The translations under genes and the position numbers were made by a program. 64,000 nucleotides of DNA, taken from positions 1,998,001 to 2,062,000 of the forward strand of contig NZ_CP030032.1 in assembly GCF_003258315.1 (NCBI RefSeq). Direction: 5' to 3'. The stretch comes from Bradymonas sediminis. Lineage in GTDB: Bacteria; Myxococcota_A; Bradymonadia; Bradymonadales; Bradymonadaceae. This document shows positions 26,604-35,485 of the stretch, one piece after another. The stretch's first letter is position 1; each line of letters starts with the position of its first letter. The notes under the pieces were generated by a model. It ran no database searches and had not been told where the DNA came from. It saw only the letters and a program-made list of their open reading frames with translations.

Positions 26604-27416
26604 ATGGAGCGTGGGAGCGACGACGCCGATCATCGCCGGGAAATGAGCGATGCCGCCGGCATCTTCGACCTTCAGGCCGCGGCCGCAAAGGCGGCTTTCG
26701 AGGCGTTCGTGGACCATCGGCAATTTCCCTGTCTCGGGGCCAAGTCGGTGGTCCACCGGCAAGCCTATGAGTTTTGCTTTCTTCCACCGCTCGACTCCGA
26801 CACGGCTGGGGCCGCCCTCTATGAGCGCCTCCTCGCCTACCTGGACGAGTTTGATGGCGAATTGCCGGACAAGCTTTGGAGCTTCGTTGCCTGCTTTTCG
26901 GGGCCGCGCTCGCTCTCCGAGGTCGCGTTCGAGAAGTTGCTCTGGCAGAGACTCCAGGAGCTTCACGCGCTCGACGCGCGCCGCTTCGCGTGGGCCGAAG
27001 CAGTCGATAGCGACCCGGCGAGCCCTGACTTTGCGTTTTCCGTCGCAGGTGTGCCGTTTTTCCTGGTCGGGATGTCTCCCGCAAGCTCGAGACTGGCGCG
27101 AAGATTTCCGTGGCCGGCGATTGCCTTTAATTTCCACGCGCAATTCTCCCAACTTCGTGAGAAAGGGCTATGGGGGACGATGCAGGCCGCGATTCGCAAG
27201 AGGGATGTTGACCTCCAGGGCTCGATCAACCCCGAGTTACGTGACCACGGGCGCGGCAGTCAGGCTCGCCAATATTCCGGCTGCCCGCATGCCCGTGGCG
27301 ACTGGACGCCAAACTTTCACCCCCTCGATAATGACGCATTGGACGCACCGCGATGGGCTGATAATAGCCGCCCGAGTCCCGGCAAGCGTCCTCCGAACGC
27401 CAAAGACTTAAATTAA
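26604..27416 (+). CDS. YqcI/YcgG (GntA-like) family protein
   Basis: 270 residues. Family landmarks are FPCLGAKSV near residue 40, WPAIAFNFHAQFSQLR and the end pattern ELRDHGRGSQARQYSG. Relatives include GntA, a heme-dependent N-hydroxylase in guanitoxin synthesis, so a small N-oxygenase activity is possible; the substrate cannot be inferred. AGGAG stands before the ATG. A DUF1989 gene follows after 32 bases. The C-terminal 40 residues, after QYSGC, are polar and probably disordered. Confidence 0.75.
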   Translation: MERGSDDADHRREMSDAAGIFDLQAAAAKAAFEAFVDHRQFPCLGAKSVVHRQAYEFCFLPPLDSDTAGAALYERLLAYLDEFDGELPDKLWSFVACFSGPRSLSEVAFEKLLWQRLQELHALDARRFAWAEAVDSDPASPDFAFSVAGVPFFLVGMSPASSRLARRFPWPAIAFNFHAQFSQLREKGLWGTMQAAIRKRDVDLQGSINPELRDHGRGSQARQYSGCPHARGDWTPNFHPLDNDALDAPRWADNSRPSPGKRPPNAKDLN

Positions 27417-27448
27417 CACTTACAATAATCCTGCCGATTGGAACCTGC

Positions 27449-28048
27449 ATGGCTCTCAAAAAACAGCGTATCGCCCCACAAACCGGCGCGGCTTTTCAGA
27501 TAAACGCCGGCGAACGGCTGAGGATTACGGACCCCGATGGCGCGCAGGTCTGCGATCTTATCGCCTTTGACCGCCGCGACACCCGGCACGCGCTGAGCTC
27601 GGGCAGGTCCATCGATTACGCCAATAATATCTACCTGAGCACCGGCGATACCCTCTATTCCAATCGCAGCGAGCCGTTCTTTGAGATCGAGCGCGACGAT
27701 GTTGGGCGCCACGATTTTTTGCTGACGCCATGCAGCCCCGAGACCTTCGCGCTGCTCTACGACGACGCCCCCGCCGACCACCCGAGCTGTTTCATGAACC
27801 TGGTCGAGAACCTGGCCGCCTACAAAATCGAGCCTGACCAGATCCCGACGACCTTCAATATTTTCATGACTGTTGGGGTTGGCGCCGACGGCGAGCTCTC
27901 CATCGAGCGGCCGCGCTCAAAACCCGGAGATTGTATCGAGCTTCGGGCGATGACGGACCTGATCGTCGGCTTAACGTCCTGCTCGGCCGAAAAGTCCAAC
28001 GACGGCTCCTTTGGCCCGATTGATTTCGAGGTACTGCGCGACGCGTAG
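27449..28048 (+). CDS. DUF1989 / urea-carboxylase-associated family protein
   Basis: 199 residues with the features of DUF1989: GERLRITDPDGAQVCDLIAF, RHALSSGRSIDYANNIYLSTGDTLYSNRS, LLTPCSPETF, and the end motif GDCIELRAMTDLIVGLTSCS with conserved cysteines. Well-studied relatives (CgdA/CgdB) take part in carboxyguanidine deimination with urea/guanidine carboxylases. No such carboxylase is seen here. The tight arrangement after the GntA-like gene suggests a joint N-containing small-molecule pathway (inference). Confidence 0.8.
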   Translation: MALKKQRIAPQTGAAFQINAGERLRITDPDGAQVCDLIAFDRRDTRHALSSGRSIDYANNIYLSTGDTLYSNRSEPFFEIERDDVGRHDFLLTPCSPETFALLYDDAPADHPSCFMNLVENLAAYKIEPDQIPTTFNIFMTVGVGADGELSIERPRSKPGDCIELRAMTDLIVGLTSCSAEKSNDGSFGPIDFEVLRDA

Positions 28049-28058
28049 GCTCAAAACC

Positions 28059-28080
28059 CGCCCGCATTGCCGCCCACCGG
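28059..28080 (+). repeat. 22-bp direct repeat, left copy
   Basis: A 22-bp sequence beginning CGCCCGCATTGCCGCC is found here and exactly again at 29802-29823. The two copies enclose the rearranged TPM genes. They may mark the borders of a duplicated or inserted segment. Confidence 0.75.
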
Positions 28081-28119
28081 GGCCCAGTTCGGAATATCTC
28101 CAATATAGATACAAAAAAA

Positions 28120-28872
28120 GTGAACATAAGTAATATTCAAGGAAGAGTTATCCTGGGAGTCTGGGCCTTCGCGCTGGTGCTGCTGGGCGCGCCGCTGCTT
28201 TTTGCGATGAGTGTCGACACCGTGCCCGACCCACGGGCCGAGGATGGCTGGGTGAGCGATACGATCGGGTTGATCGAGCCGGAGCGTCGACTTCGGCTCA
28301 ACCAGAAGTTGAGCGCGCTGGAGCAGCAAACCGAGGTCGAAGTCGCGCTCGTGGTCGTCGAAGCGGTCGACACCGCCACGCCCAAAGACTTCGCCACACA
28401 GCTCTTTAATCATTGGAAGCTGGGCAAGGCATCCCAAAACAACGGGCTTCTTATTCTATTGGTCCACGGCGAAAAACGCCTGGAGATGGAGACCGGCTAC
28501 GGCCTGGAGACGGTTTTGACCGATGGCTGGCTGAAGCGCGTGCAGATGAGAGAGATGGTGCCCGCCTTTAAAGCAGACCGCTACGGACAGGGATTGGAGG
28601 TAGGCGTTGACGCGGTCATTCAGCACCTCACCGACAATCTCGGCGCGCTTGAGCACGCCGCCGAAAACCCGCAGCGCCAGGCTCCGCGCCCCCCACGCTC
28701 TTGGTGCAATGAGCGTCGCCGCGGTTCCCAATCCTCGCCTCACAAACGAATGGATAAGCGATACAATTGGACTGCTCAGCGGGCAGCAGAAAGGGCGACT
28801 CAACAAAAAATTAAACGCCCTCCAGCGGGACACAGACGTCGAGTTCGTCGTGGTGATCGTCAAAGCCATTGA
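28120..28872 (+). CDS. TPM-domain protein, truncated copy
   Basis: GTG start at 28120. A signal peptide (about 8-28) is followed by a TPM (YgcG) domain to about residue 185: VSDTIGLIEPERRLRLNQKL, VALVVVEAVD, FNHWKLGK...NGLLILLV, GYGLETVLTDG. From about residue 195 the frame no longer matches the intact paralogue (34211-35350): the transmembrane helix, zinc ribbon and Gly/Ser tail are missing, and the last 60 residues are an out-of-frame read of the following TPM copy. Likely a damaged duplicate, or one half of a frameshifted fusion with 28607-29746. Confidence 0.65.
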   Translation: MNISNIQGRVILGVWAFALVLLGAPLLFAMSVDTVPDPRAEDGWVSDTIGLIEPERRLRLNQKLSALEQQTEVEVALVVVEAVDTATPKDFATQLFNHWKLGKASQNNGLLILLVHGEKRLEMETGYGLETVLTDGWLKRVQMREMVPAFKADRYGQGLEVGVDAVIQHLTDNLGALEHAAENPQRQAPRPPRSWCNERRRGSQSSPHKRMDKRYNWTAQRAAERATQQKIKRPPAGHRRRVRRGDRQSH

Positions 28873-29746
28873 CACCGCCTCGCCGGCCGAATTTGCGACC
28901 CAGCTTTTTGAACAATGGAATTTCGGAGACGCAGCCCAAAATAATGGGCTTCTGCTATTTGTCTTCGACGAGAAACACCTGGAGGTGGAGTTCGGCCACG
29001 GCTTGGAGACGGTTTTTACCGATGACTGGGTGAAGAGCATGGAGACGCGCGTCCTCCAAGAAAGCCGCAGCGATCTGCGCCTGGAAGTCGGCGCTCATCT
29101 TGTGATTCGCCAGATCGAAGCCCAAAAGAGCGTGCGCGAACCGACCAAGGGAAAACGCAGTGCCCCCTGGTGGGCCTGGGCGCTTGGTGTGCTGCTCACG
29201 GGGGGAGTCTCATTCTTTGGTTTTAGTCGACTTCGTGCCGCGACAAAACGCTTTCAATATACCCTCGACCGTACCTGTAAGGACTGCAACAAACCCATGA
29301 CTCTTGCCTCGGACGAAGAGGCCGCGCCGCATCTGGCGCCCGGTCAACGCGTTGAGATAGAACTCGGCACGGCCATTTATCAATATTATTCTTGCAGCGA
29401 TTGCGCCCATCGTCGGGTTTTTCGCGAAGAGAAGGTCGTCCCACGCGTCTTGCTATGCCGCCAATGCCAGTATTGGACCCTGACATATTCGTCAAAAGAG
29501 ATAGGGGCAAACGGCGGTCAATTTGAGACTGTTTTAGATTGCCAAAATTGCGATTGCACATCGTCATCCATCCTGAACCTAAGTGACTACCCCACTTTAC
29601 CGCCGAACGATGATACATACGGCGGCGGAGGCTCTGGCGGCGGATATAGCGGCGGAAGCTCAAGTGGCGGAAGCTCAAGTGGCGGAAGCACAGGAGGTTT
29701 CGGGGGCGGAAGTTCTGGCGGCGGCGGGGCCGGCTCGAGTTGGTAG
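28607..29746 (+). CDS. TPM-domain membrane protein, second copy lacking its signal peptide
   Basis: The homologous part begins at the ATG at 28709 (MSVAAVPNPR); the 34 residues before it are an off-frame read of the neighbouring copy. Order of parts: TPM domain (ISDTIGLLSGQQ...GHGLETVFTDD), one membrane helix (WWAWALGVLLTGGVSFFGF), a cytoplasmic zinc-ribbon region with four CxxC pairs (CKDC, CSDC, CRQC, CQNC) and a Gly/Ser-rich tail ending GAGSSW. No signal peptide precedes the TPM domain in this frame, so correct insertion would need the upstream frame. Frame differs from the first copy by +1. Start uncertain. Confidence 0.6.
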   Translation: MTRSFSTSPTISARLSTPPKTRSARLRAPHALGAMSVAAVPNPRLTNEWISDTIGLLSGQQKGRLNKKLNALQRDTDVEFVVVIVKAIDTASPAEFATQLFEQWNFGDAAQNNGLLLFVFDEKHLEVEFGHGLETVFTDDWVKSMETRVLQESRSDLRLEVGAHLVIRQIEAQKSVREPTKGKRSAPWWAWALGVLLTGGVSFFGFSRLRAATKRFQYTLDRTCKDCNKPMTLASDEEAAPHLAPGQRVEIELGTAIYQYYSCSDCAHRRVFREEKVVPRVLLCRQCQYWTLTYSSKEIGANGGQFETVLDCQNCDCTSSSILNLSDYPTLPPNDDTYGGGGSGGGYSGGSSSGGSSSGGSTGGFGGGSSGGGGAGSSW

Positions 29747-29801
29747 CAAGCGTCGGCAATTCAGAACGATTGAGAAAGGATAGCCATCGACTCGTCGGCT
29801 A

Positions 29802-29823
29802 CGCCCGCATTGCCGCCCACCGG
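29802..29823 (+). repeat. 22-bp direct repeat, right copy
   Basis: Exact second copy of the sequence at 28059-28080, located after the second TPM gene. Confidence 0.75.
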
Positions 29824-29882
29824 CGCGCGGTGCTAATAATATCGAAATCGAATTCAGCACCGTATTTGGGGATATATTTACG

Positions 29883-31622
29883 ATGACCTCTGCACATTAT
29901 ATTAACCTCGAGCAACTTGGGTGGCCTGGCGCGGACTTCGACGCGGTCCTGGCCGAAGTTCAGGCGCATTACGACGACCCGACGGCCTATCTTTGCAAAA
30001 ACCTGCGCGAAATCTCGTCGGCGGCGCGCCGCGGGGCGGTTATAATCATCGGAAAATTGGGAGATCGGCGCGCGCTTTCGACGCTGATGCGCTACGTCTT
30101 TGACACGCCCGGGCAGGTGCTCGAAGAAGACGCGCGGGCGGCGGCCATGCAGGCGATTATCGCCATCACCGATGCCCAGCCCGAGGACGCCTCGGACCGC
30201 CGGCGCGTGGCGAATTTCCTGATGGATATGCTCGACGAGCCCGACGGGTTTGTGCGCGGCCTGGTGATGGATGGGCTTGGGAAGTTCGGGTCGCGCCGGG
30301 CGCTATACGCGCTTAAGAACGCCTGGAATGACGAGCATCAATTCGTGGCCGACCAGGCGCGCCAGGCCTATCGCGCCTTGTCGGAGCGCGCGGATAGCCT
30401 GCCGTCGCTCGACGAAGACCGACCGCATCGCGACGTTGAGGGCGCGGTGCTGCTCGACCGGATTCGCTTCGCCAATATCAAGGAGCTTCAGCCCTATCTG
30501 CATGAACTCGCCAAGCGCCCCAACGCCCTTGAGCTGGCCGACCGCTTCTTGAGCTCGGGGACCAAGCGCAATCATTATGTGCTCGAGCGATTGCCGAGCC
30601 TGGGCGACGAAGCCGGGCGAGCCGTGGTCGCGAATCATCTTGAGATGGCGTCGGAGGAGACCGATATCGCGGCGTCTCTGAGCGTGCTTGCTCATTTTCT
30701 CGACGGTGACGCGAGCGCCCCAGAATGCGAGGCCATCGAGCGCGGCCTGGGCAGCCAAAGCGCGCATATCACACGCGCAGCGATCCTCGCCGCAGGTGTC
30801 AGCGGGAGCGACCGCCTCCTGGAGGGCGTTATCGAGGCGCTGGGTTCAAAAGAGCTCGAAACCGTCCTCGCCGCGGCCAAAGCGGTCGACGAGGCGCTCG
30901 GCGCAGACGACAGCCGCTGGGCGGAGCCGCTTGGTCAGGCCTTCGCACCTATCCACGCTCGCCGGCTACAATACGAATTCCCCCGCGACATCCACACAGA
31001 GGCGCTGCTGCTTCGCGCCCTAGCTCGCCTCGCCGACTCATCCGACGCTAAGTTGTTGAATAATATCGCCTTTCAGGCGCTCGAGGGAGTCCGAGAGCAC
31101 CGGCCCATCTTGGCCTCGGCCTTGCGCCTGCTTCATCGACTTACGCCGGTCGACGGCTTGCCGGTCGACGCGCGTTGGCCCCGCGAGCATGCGTGGACCC
31201 TTATCCTCCTCATCCCCTATAGCGATGACGCGATTCGCCGCCAGTTGGTCGACCTATTGTCGCGCGGCGCGCCCGAGAATTTCGAGCGGGGCGTGCAGAT
31301 CCTCGTCGAATTAGCCCGCAGCGCCGCCCTCGAGACCCGCGTTCAACTCGTCGAGTTGGTCGCGCGCTCCGGAGACCCAAGCTCCATCGAATATCTCTAC
31401 GGATTTGCCCGCGACCCCGCCGAAGAGATCGTCGAAGCCGCCGCCGACGCGCTGCGCCGCCGCCAGGTCGGCGTCGAGCAAATGCCCGCCGATGTCGTCG
31501 ACATCTTCATGACGCTCGATGAGCGAAAGAACCGCAAATATTATAAAGCGGAGTTCGAGCGCCTCGCCGAGGAGGCTGCGCGGCGCCAGCCGGACAAAAA
31601 CGGCCGCACCTTTGATGAATGA
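29883..31622 (+). CDS. HEAT-repeat protein
   Basis: 579 residues made almost wholly of helix-pair repeats of about 30-40 residues. Examples are AARRGAVIIIGKLGDRRALSTLMRYV, RGLVMDGLGKFGSRRALYALKN and SGDPSSIEYLYGFARDPAEEIVEAAADALRRR. This is HEAT/PBS-lyase type, a protein-binding superhelix. No signal peptide and no catalytic motif. Read alone in the plus direction; the following 400 bases hold no gene but contain hairpins. Partner unknown. Confidence 0.8.
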   Translation: MTSAHYINLEQLGWPGADFDAVLAEVQAHYDDPTAYLCKNLREISSAARRGAVIIIGKLGDRRALSTLMRYVFDTPGQVLEEDARAAAMQAIIAITDAQPEDASDRRRVANFLMDMLDEPDGFVRGLVMDGLGKFGSRRALYALKNAWNDEHQFVADQARQAYRALSERADSLPSLDEDRPHRDVEGAVLLDRIRFANIKELQPYLHELAKRPNALELADRFLSSGTKRNHYVLERLPSLGDEAGRAVVANHLEMASEETDIAASLSVLAHFLDGDASAPECEAIERGLGSQSAHITRAAILAAGVSGSDRLLEGVIEALGSKELETVLAAAKAVDEALGADDSRWAEPLGQAFAPIHARRLQYEFPRDIHTEALLLRALARLADSSDAKLLNNIAFQALEGVREHRPILASALRLLHRLTPVDGLPVDARWPREHAWTLILLIPYSDDAIRRQLVDLLSRGAPENFERGVQILVELARSAALETRVQLVELVARSGDPSSIEYLYGFARDPAEEIVEAAADALRRRQVGVEQMPADVVDIFMTLDERKNRKYYKAEFERLAEEAARRQPDKNGRTFDE

Positions 31623-32026
31623 TCCCCGCCGAAGCCTTCGCGAAAAACGCTCCGACCACGGCTACCAATTCTGTCGCGCCCGGTTGGGGCTGGTGGTCCG
31701 CGCGTAAGGGGTGATTTGGCCATCAGTCTCGCTCACCAGCGGGGCGAGCCCGCTGGGGGCGTTCTTTTTTTTGACGACGCGTCGCGATGTTGGTGGGATG
31801 GGCAGGTCGACATCGCGATTGAATGCGCGTCGGTTGAGCATGGCCGATGCGTGGCAAGCCCCGCAGGGGCGTGACGGAACTAGTAGCCTTCGGCCGGGGT
31901 CGGTTGCGTGGTGGTGGATGGGGCGATGGGATTAGCCAGGTGATGGCATTTGTGGAGGCGGGCGAGACGCCCGCGCCCCGGTGTGTGTTGCGTAGTGGCG
32001 GCCATAGCCTCCGACCACGGCCGCCA
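31623..32026. other. Gene-free spacer with small palindromes
   Basis: No gene. Three short palindromes occur: CCAGCGGG-GCGAG-CCCGCTGG type (about 31736-31756), GCCCCGCAGGGGC (31858-31870) and GCGGGCG-AGA-CGCCCGC (31958-31974). The middle one, with flanking GTGGCAAGCCCCGCAGGGGC and CTAGTAGCCTTCGGCCGGGG, looks like the multi-copy GC-hairpin intergenic elements seen in many bacterial genomes (recognised by style, not by database search). Confidence 0.55.
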
Positions 32027-32563
32027 TCACAGCTCAATCTCCTCCAACGCCGGCATCTGCGGCACCCGAAATCCCATCGCGACCCAGGCGCCCAACAGCT
32101 TCGCGTAGAAGCCGATATTATGCGTCCTGGGGTTCGGAATATCGGCGGGCGGTTGGGTGCCGTCTGGCAGGTCGCCGGTCATGGTGCGCATGGTCGGCGG
32201 CGGCGCGGCGCCCTCCGCCCAAATCTCGGCGTAGAGGCTAAGCCAATGCCCCTTCTCAAACTCCAAAAATAGCGGGGTATTGCAGCAACTCGCGATCACG
32301 CGGCGCGTCGAGGCTTCTGGCCTAAGGCGGTAGGATTTCAGGGTGTCCTGGCCCGCGACGATGCGTACGCGGTCCTTGCGATACATCACAAAAGGCGTGG
32401 CCCCGTAATCGGTCAGAAAACTGGGCGCCCCCGCGAGTTGCTGCATGCGGGCGCCCGCATTTCGGCAGGAGGTGCAGCAGCATTCGACGCTCGCGATGGG
32501 GTCGCCGGTGACGTCCATGCGCGTGTGTCCGCAGGCGCAGGTGAGCGGTGTGTCGGTTGCCAT
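32027..32563 (-). CDS. GFA-family (glutathione-dependent formaldehyde-activating-like) protein
   Basis: The start at 32563 (MATDTPLTCACGHTRM) puts the zinc-binding cysteines at the expected N-terminal place (CACG, then VECCCTSCRNAG). The longer frame to 32743 adds 60 unrelated residues over the neighbouring gene. The family (CENP-V/GFA, PF04828) binds zinc and resembles glutathione-dependent formaldehyde-activating enzyme, but most members have no proven substrate. Its ATG overlaps the stop of the upstream VOC gene (TGATG), so the pair is coupled. Confidence 0.8.
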   Translation of the reverse strand: MATDTPLTCACGHTRMDVTGDPIASVECCCTSCRNAGARMQQLAGAPSFLTDYGATPFVMYRKDRVRIVAGQDTLKSYRLRPEASTRRVIASCCNTPLFLEFEKGHWLSLYAEIWAEGAAPPPTMRTMTGDLPDGTQPPADIPNPRTHNIGFYAKLLGAWVAMGFRVPQMPALEEIEL

Positions 32564-33348
32564 CAGCCTTGCTCCTGCACGCGCGGGCCCGAATACGCCA
32601 TTTTTACGCCTTGCGCGTCGCTCGTCATGATCAGCCAATCGCCCGTGGGCAGCTCCATCGGCCCGGCGCTGACCACGCCACCTGCGGACTCCACGGCCGC
32701 CTTGGCGCGGTCGATATCGGCCACGGTGAGCGCGAAGCTCCAATTCGGCTGCGTCGCCGGCTCCTGGCGGTTCATCGTCGCGCCGAGGTCAACCTCGCCG
32801 CCTTTAATAAAGCGATACTCCTCATCGGGGCCCATCGGCATGGCGCCGGATTTCTCCCAGCCGAATAGGGCGTGATAGAAATCGAGGGCCGCGTCTTGGT
32901 CGCTGGTGACCAGCTCATTCCAACAAAAATGCCCGGGCACTCTCGGCGCGAAGGACTCACTTTTTGTGCTCTCCTCGCCGCGCATCAGATAAAACGCCGC
33001 GCCCTGCGGGTCCGTCACGAACGCGATGCGACCGATGCCCGGGATATCCTGGGGCGCCATATGAACGCCGCCGCCCAGGGCCGTGACCTTCTTGGCGCTC
33101 GCGTCGACATCGTCCACCGCGAAATAGGCGACCCACAGCGGGTCGAGGGATGCGCCGTCGGGAACCTTGATCATGCCGCCAACCGGGGCGCCATCTGCAG
33201 CGCTGAAGGTGCGGTAATCGTGTCCCGGGGCGGCCGGGGATTTCTCAAAACTCCAGCCCATAACCGCCTGATAATACTGCTGGGCGGCGTCGGGCGCGTC
33301 GGTGATGAGTTCGTACCAGATCGGTTGGCCTTGCGGTGTGTTCGTCAT
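32563..33348 (-). CDS. VOC-family (glyoxalase-like) protein, two domains
   Basis: 261 residues with two tandem glyoxalase/bleomycin-type domains. Domain 1 (about 5-125) has WYELITDAPDAAQQYYQAVMGW; domain 2 (about 135-260) has FCWNELVTSDQDAALDFYHALFGW. The paired W-x-E-L-x-T pattern and the two-domain length are those of the hydroxylase-like VOC subgroup. The metal ligands and substrate cannot be read with certainty. It forms an operon with the GFA gene. Confidence 0.85.
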   Translation of the reverse strand: MTNTPQGQPIWYELITDAPDAAQQYYQAVMGWSFEKSPAAPGHDYRTFSAADGAPVGGMIKVPDGASLDPLWVAYFAVDDVDASAKKVTALGGGVHMAPQDIPGIGRIAFVTDPQGAAFYLMRGEESTKSESFAPRVPGHFCWNELVTSDQDAALDFYHALFGWEKSGAMPMGPDEEYRFIKGGEVDLGATMNRQEPATQPNWSFALTVADIDRAKAAVESAGGVVSAGPMELPTGDWLIMTSDAQGVKMAYSGPRVQEQG

Positions 33349-33579
33349 ATGCGTCCTTTATAATTAGTCAAATATGCGTGAAAAAAGATGCGCCGCCGCC
33401 GCGGCTTTCAGCCGATTTGCGCGCCCGCGTCATTCGATGCTAGCCTTCTAGCATAGCGAGATTATCTAACCAAATTCCCACATATATTTCTCACCAATTC
33501 CCATCGTTTTCGTCCTGCCGACGGGCCTCCCTAAGGTTCGGCGTGCGGGGTCAAGCGGTGACAAACAGAGAGTCCCACG

Positions 33580-34164
33580 ATGACCCTAAATAAAAAATTA
33601 TCGACGACCGATTATGATGATGTCGATGATATCATCGGGCTGGCCGAAGAGTTGCGCATGGCCGACCGGGAGCGCCTGTCGGCCGAGGAGATGGCCGAGG
33701 TCGGCGAAGACCTGGGGATTGAGCAAAAATATATCGAGCAGGCCCGCACCGAGCTGGTCCGGCAGCGCGAAGCCGAGGGCAGGGCGGCGGCGGCGGCGGC
33801 CAAACGCGCGCGGTCGCTGCGGCTCGGCGTAGGCATTGGCGCCGGCGCATTGCTCCTAATTTTCGGCATCTGGGCGGCGAGCGCCTCGTCGACATTGGCG
33901 GATCACGAAGCAGCGCTGAGCGCGCAGAGTGCCCAGGTGGCCAGCGCGCGGGAGCGCCAGAAGTCGGTGCATCGGTTATTTGCGAATCGCCCAGATTCGC
34001 CCGACAAGGACGCGGAGTTGGTCGGCGCCGAGAACCGACTGCGCGTTGAGATAAAGCGCTGCAACGAAGCGCTGAGCCGCTATCGGCGGGTGGCGGGCGC
34101 GTTTCCTGCTTCGCTCTGGGCCGACACGCAGCGCTTCGAGGACGCCTGCGAAAACCGGAACTAA
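33580..34164 (+). CDS. Single-span membrane protein, partner of TPM protein
   Basis: 194 residues. The cytoplasmic N-terminal part (1-75) is acidic and helical (DDVDDIIGLAEELR, SAEEMAEVGEDLG). One transmembrane helix follows (about 86-104, GVGIGAGALLLIFGIWAAS) and then an extracytoplasmic coiled-coil-like segment (105-194). No family recognised beyond the topology. Followed after 46 bases by the intact TPM gene, so the two probably act together at the membrane. The gene pair is not repeated at the damaged TPM locus. Confidence 0.6.
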   Translation: MTLNKKLSTTDYDDVDDIIGLAEELRMADRERLSAEEMAEVGEDLGIEQKYIEQARTELVRQREAEGRAAAAAAKRARSLRLGVGIGAGALLLIFGIWAASASSTLADHEAALSAQSAQVASARERQKSVHRLFANRPDSPDKDAELVGAENRLRVEIKRCNEALSRYRRVAGAFPASLWADTQRFEDACENRN

Positions 34165-34210
34165 ACCGGGTTGAAGGGAACGCCCACGCATCCATTTTGA
34201 AGGAAATCAA

Positions 34211-35350
34211 ATGAGAACCGCTCAACGCAAAGCTTCGCCCATCATCGGATTTTTGGCGTGGGCATTCATCTTTTTGAGCGCCCAGACGCTCTTTGCGATG
34301 AGTGTTGACCAGGTGCCCAATCCGCGCCTCCAAAACGCGTGGGTGAGCGACACCGTCGGGCTGCTGTCTCCGGAGCGAGAACGCGCGATCAACCAAAAGC
34401 TGACGCGCCTTGAGCAAAATACGAAGGTCGAGATCGCGCTGGTGCTCGTCGAGTCGGTGGACGCAGGCGCCCCGAAGGACTTCGCGACCGAGCTGTTTAA
34501 TCACTGGCAGATTGGCAAAGCCAGGAGCAGCAACGGGCTGTTGATCTTAATGGTGACGGGCGAAAAACGCCTCGAGATGGAGACCGGCTACGGGCTCGAG
34601 TCGCTCTTGAGCGACGGGTGGCTTAAGCGCATGCAAGTCGAGAAGATGGTCCCGGCTTTTAAGCAGGGGGACTACGCCCGGGGCCTCGAAGACGGCGTCG
34701 ATGCGCTTATCCAGCGCATTAATGAGCAGCCCGAGATGCTCGCCCTTATCGACTCGGGCGCGCCGTACTCGCCGCCCGCGGGTCAACCGACGCCCGGCGA
34801 CGGCGTGCCCTGGTGGGTTTGGGCATTTGGCCTGGGCGGCGGCGGGGCGTTGGCTGGGCTTGGGGTCAAACGCCGCAAATACAAAAAAGACCGCACCTGC
34901 CCGACCTGCAACACGATGATGGAGATGGTCCCCGAGGACCTCGACGACGCCTATTATGAACCGGGCCAAGTCGCCGAGGAGCGGGTCGGCTCGGTCGATT
35001 ATCAATATTATTTCTGCAAACCCTGCGACTTCCATCGCATCCTGACGGTGAATAATTGGTTCACGAGCTACAGTCGATGTCACCGGTGTCACCGTAAAAC
35101 CCTGGCGACGAGCACGCGTCGAACCCGCCAGCCCACCACGGTTTCGACCGGGCTGGAGGAGGTTACGGTGAAGTGTGAAAATTGTAAGTTTCGCCACACC
35201 CGCAAGGTGGTCGTGCCGGTGATCGTGGCGTCGAGCAGCTCGTCGGGGAGTTCCGGTTTCGGCGGCGGCGGCGGTGGGTTCAGCGGCGGGGGAGGGGGTG
35301 GTTTTGGCGGCGGAAGCTCCGGCGGCGGCGGGGCCGGGTCGAGTTGGTGA
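34211..35350 (+). CDS. TPM-domain membrane protein with zinc ribbon, intact copy
   Basis: 379 residues: signal peptide (about 10-35, ending LFAM), TPM domain (40-185; VSDTVGLLSPERERAINQKL, VEIALVLVESVD, FNHWQIGK, GYGLESLLSDG), Pro-rich linker, membrane helix (about 204-223), and a cytoplasmic zinc-ribbon section. The ribbon has CxxC pairs CPTC, CKPC, CHRC and CENC. A tail of Gly/Ser (GFGGGGGGFSGGGGG...GAGSSW) closes the chain. TPM/YgcG proteins act in membrane quality-control-like roles, mostly unproven. Ribosome site GAAGGAAATC. Confidence 0.8.
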   Translation: MRTAQRKASPIIGFLAWAFIFLSAQTLFAMSVDQVPNPRLQNAWVSDTVGLLSPERERAINQKLTRLEQNTKVEIALVLVESVDAGAPKDFATELFNHWQIGKARSSNGLLILMVTGEKRLEMETGYGLESLLSDGWLKRMQVEKMVPAFKQGDYARGLEDGVDALIQRINEQPEMLALIDSGAPYSPPAGQPTPGDGVPWWVWAFGLGGGGALAGLGVKRRKYKKDRTCPTCNTMMEMVPEDLDDAYYEPGQVAEERVGSVDYQYYFCKPCDFHRILTVNNWFTSYSRCHRCHRKTLATSTRRTRQPTTVSTGLEEVTVKCENCKFRHTRKVVVPVIVASSSSSGSSGFGGGGGGFSGGGGGGFGGGSSGGGGAGSSW

Positions 35351-35485
35351 GCCCTGAAATTATATTTGGAATATCTTTTGAATTCACTTGCGTCGTCATC
35401 TAGTCTTTCGATATTGGATTGCGCCGTCGTCGGGTGATTTAAGCTCGGTATTTTCAAAAGCGTTATAATTTTAGAGGTTTGTCTC

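Noticed and set aside
32563..32743. N-terminal extension of the GFA gene
   Set aside because: The 60 added residues are Arg-rich and lie on top of the coding VOC gene; the ATG at 32563 fits the family.
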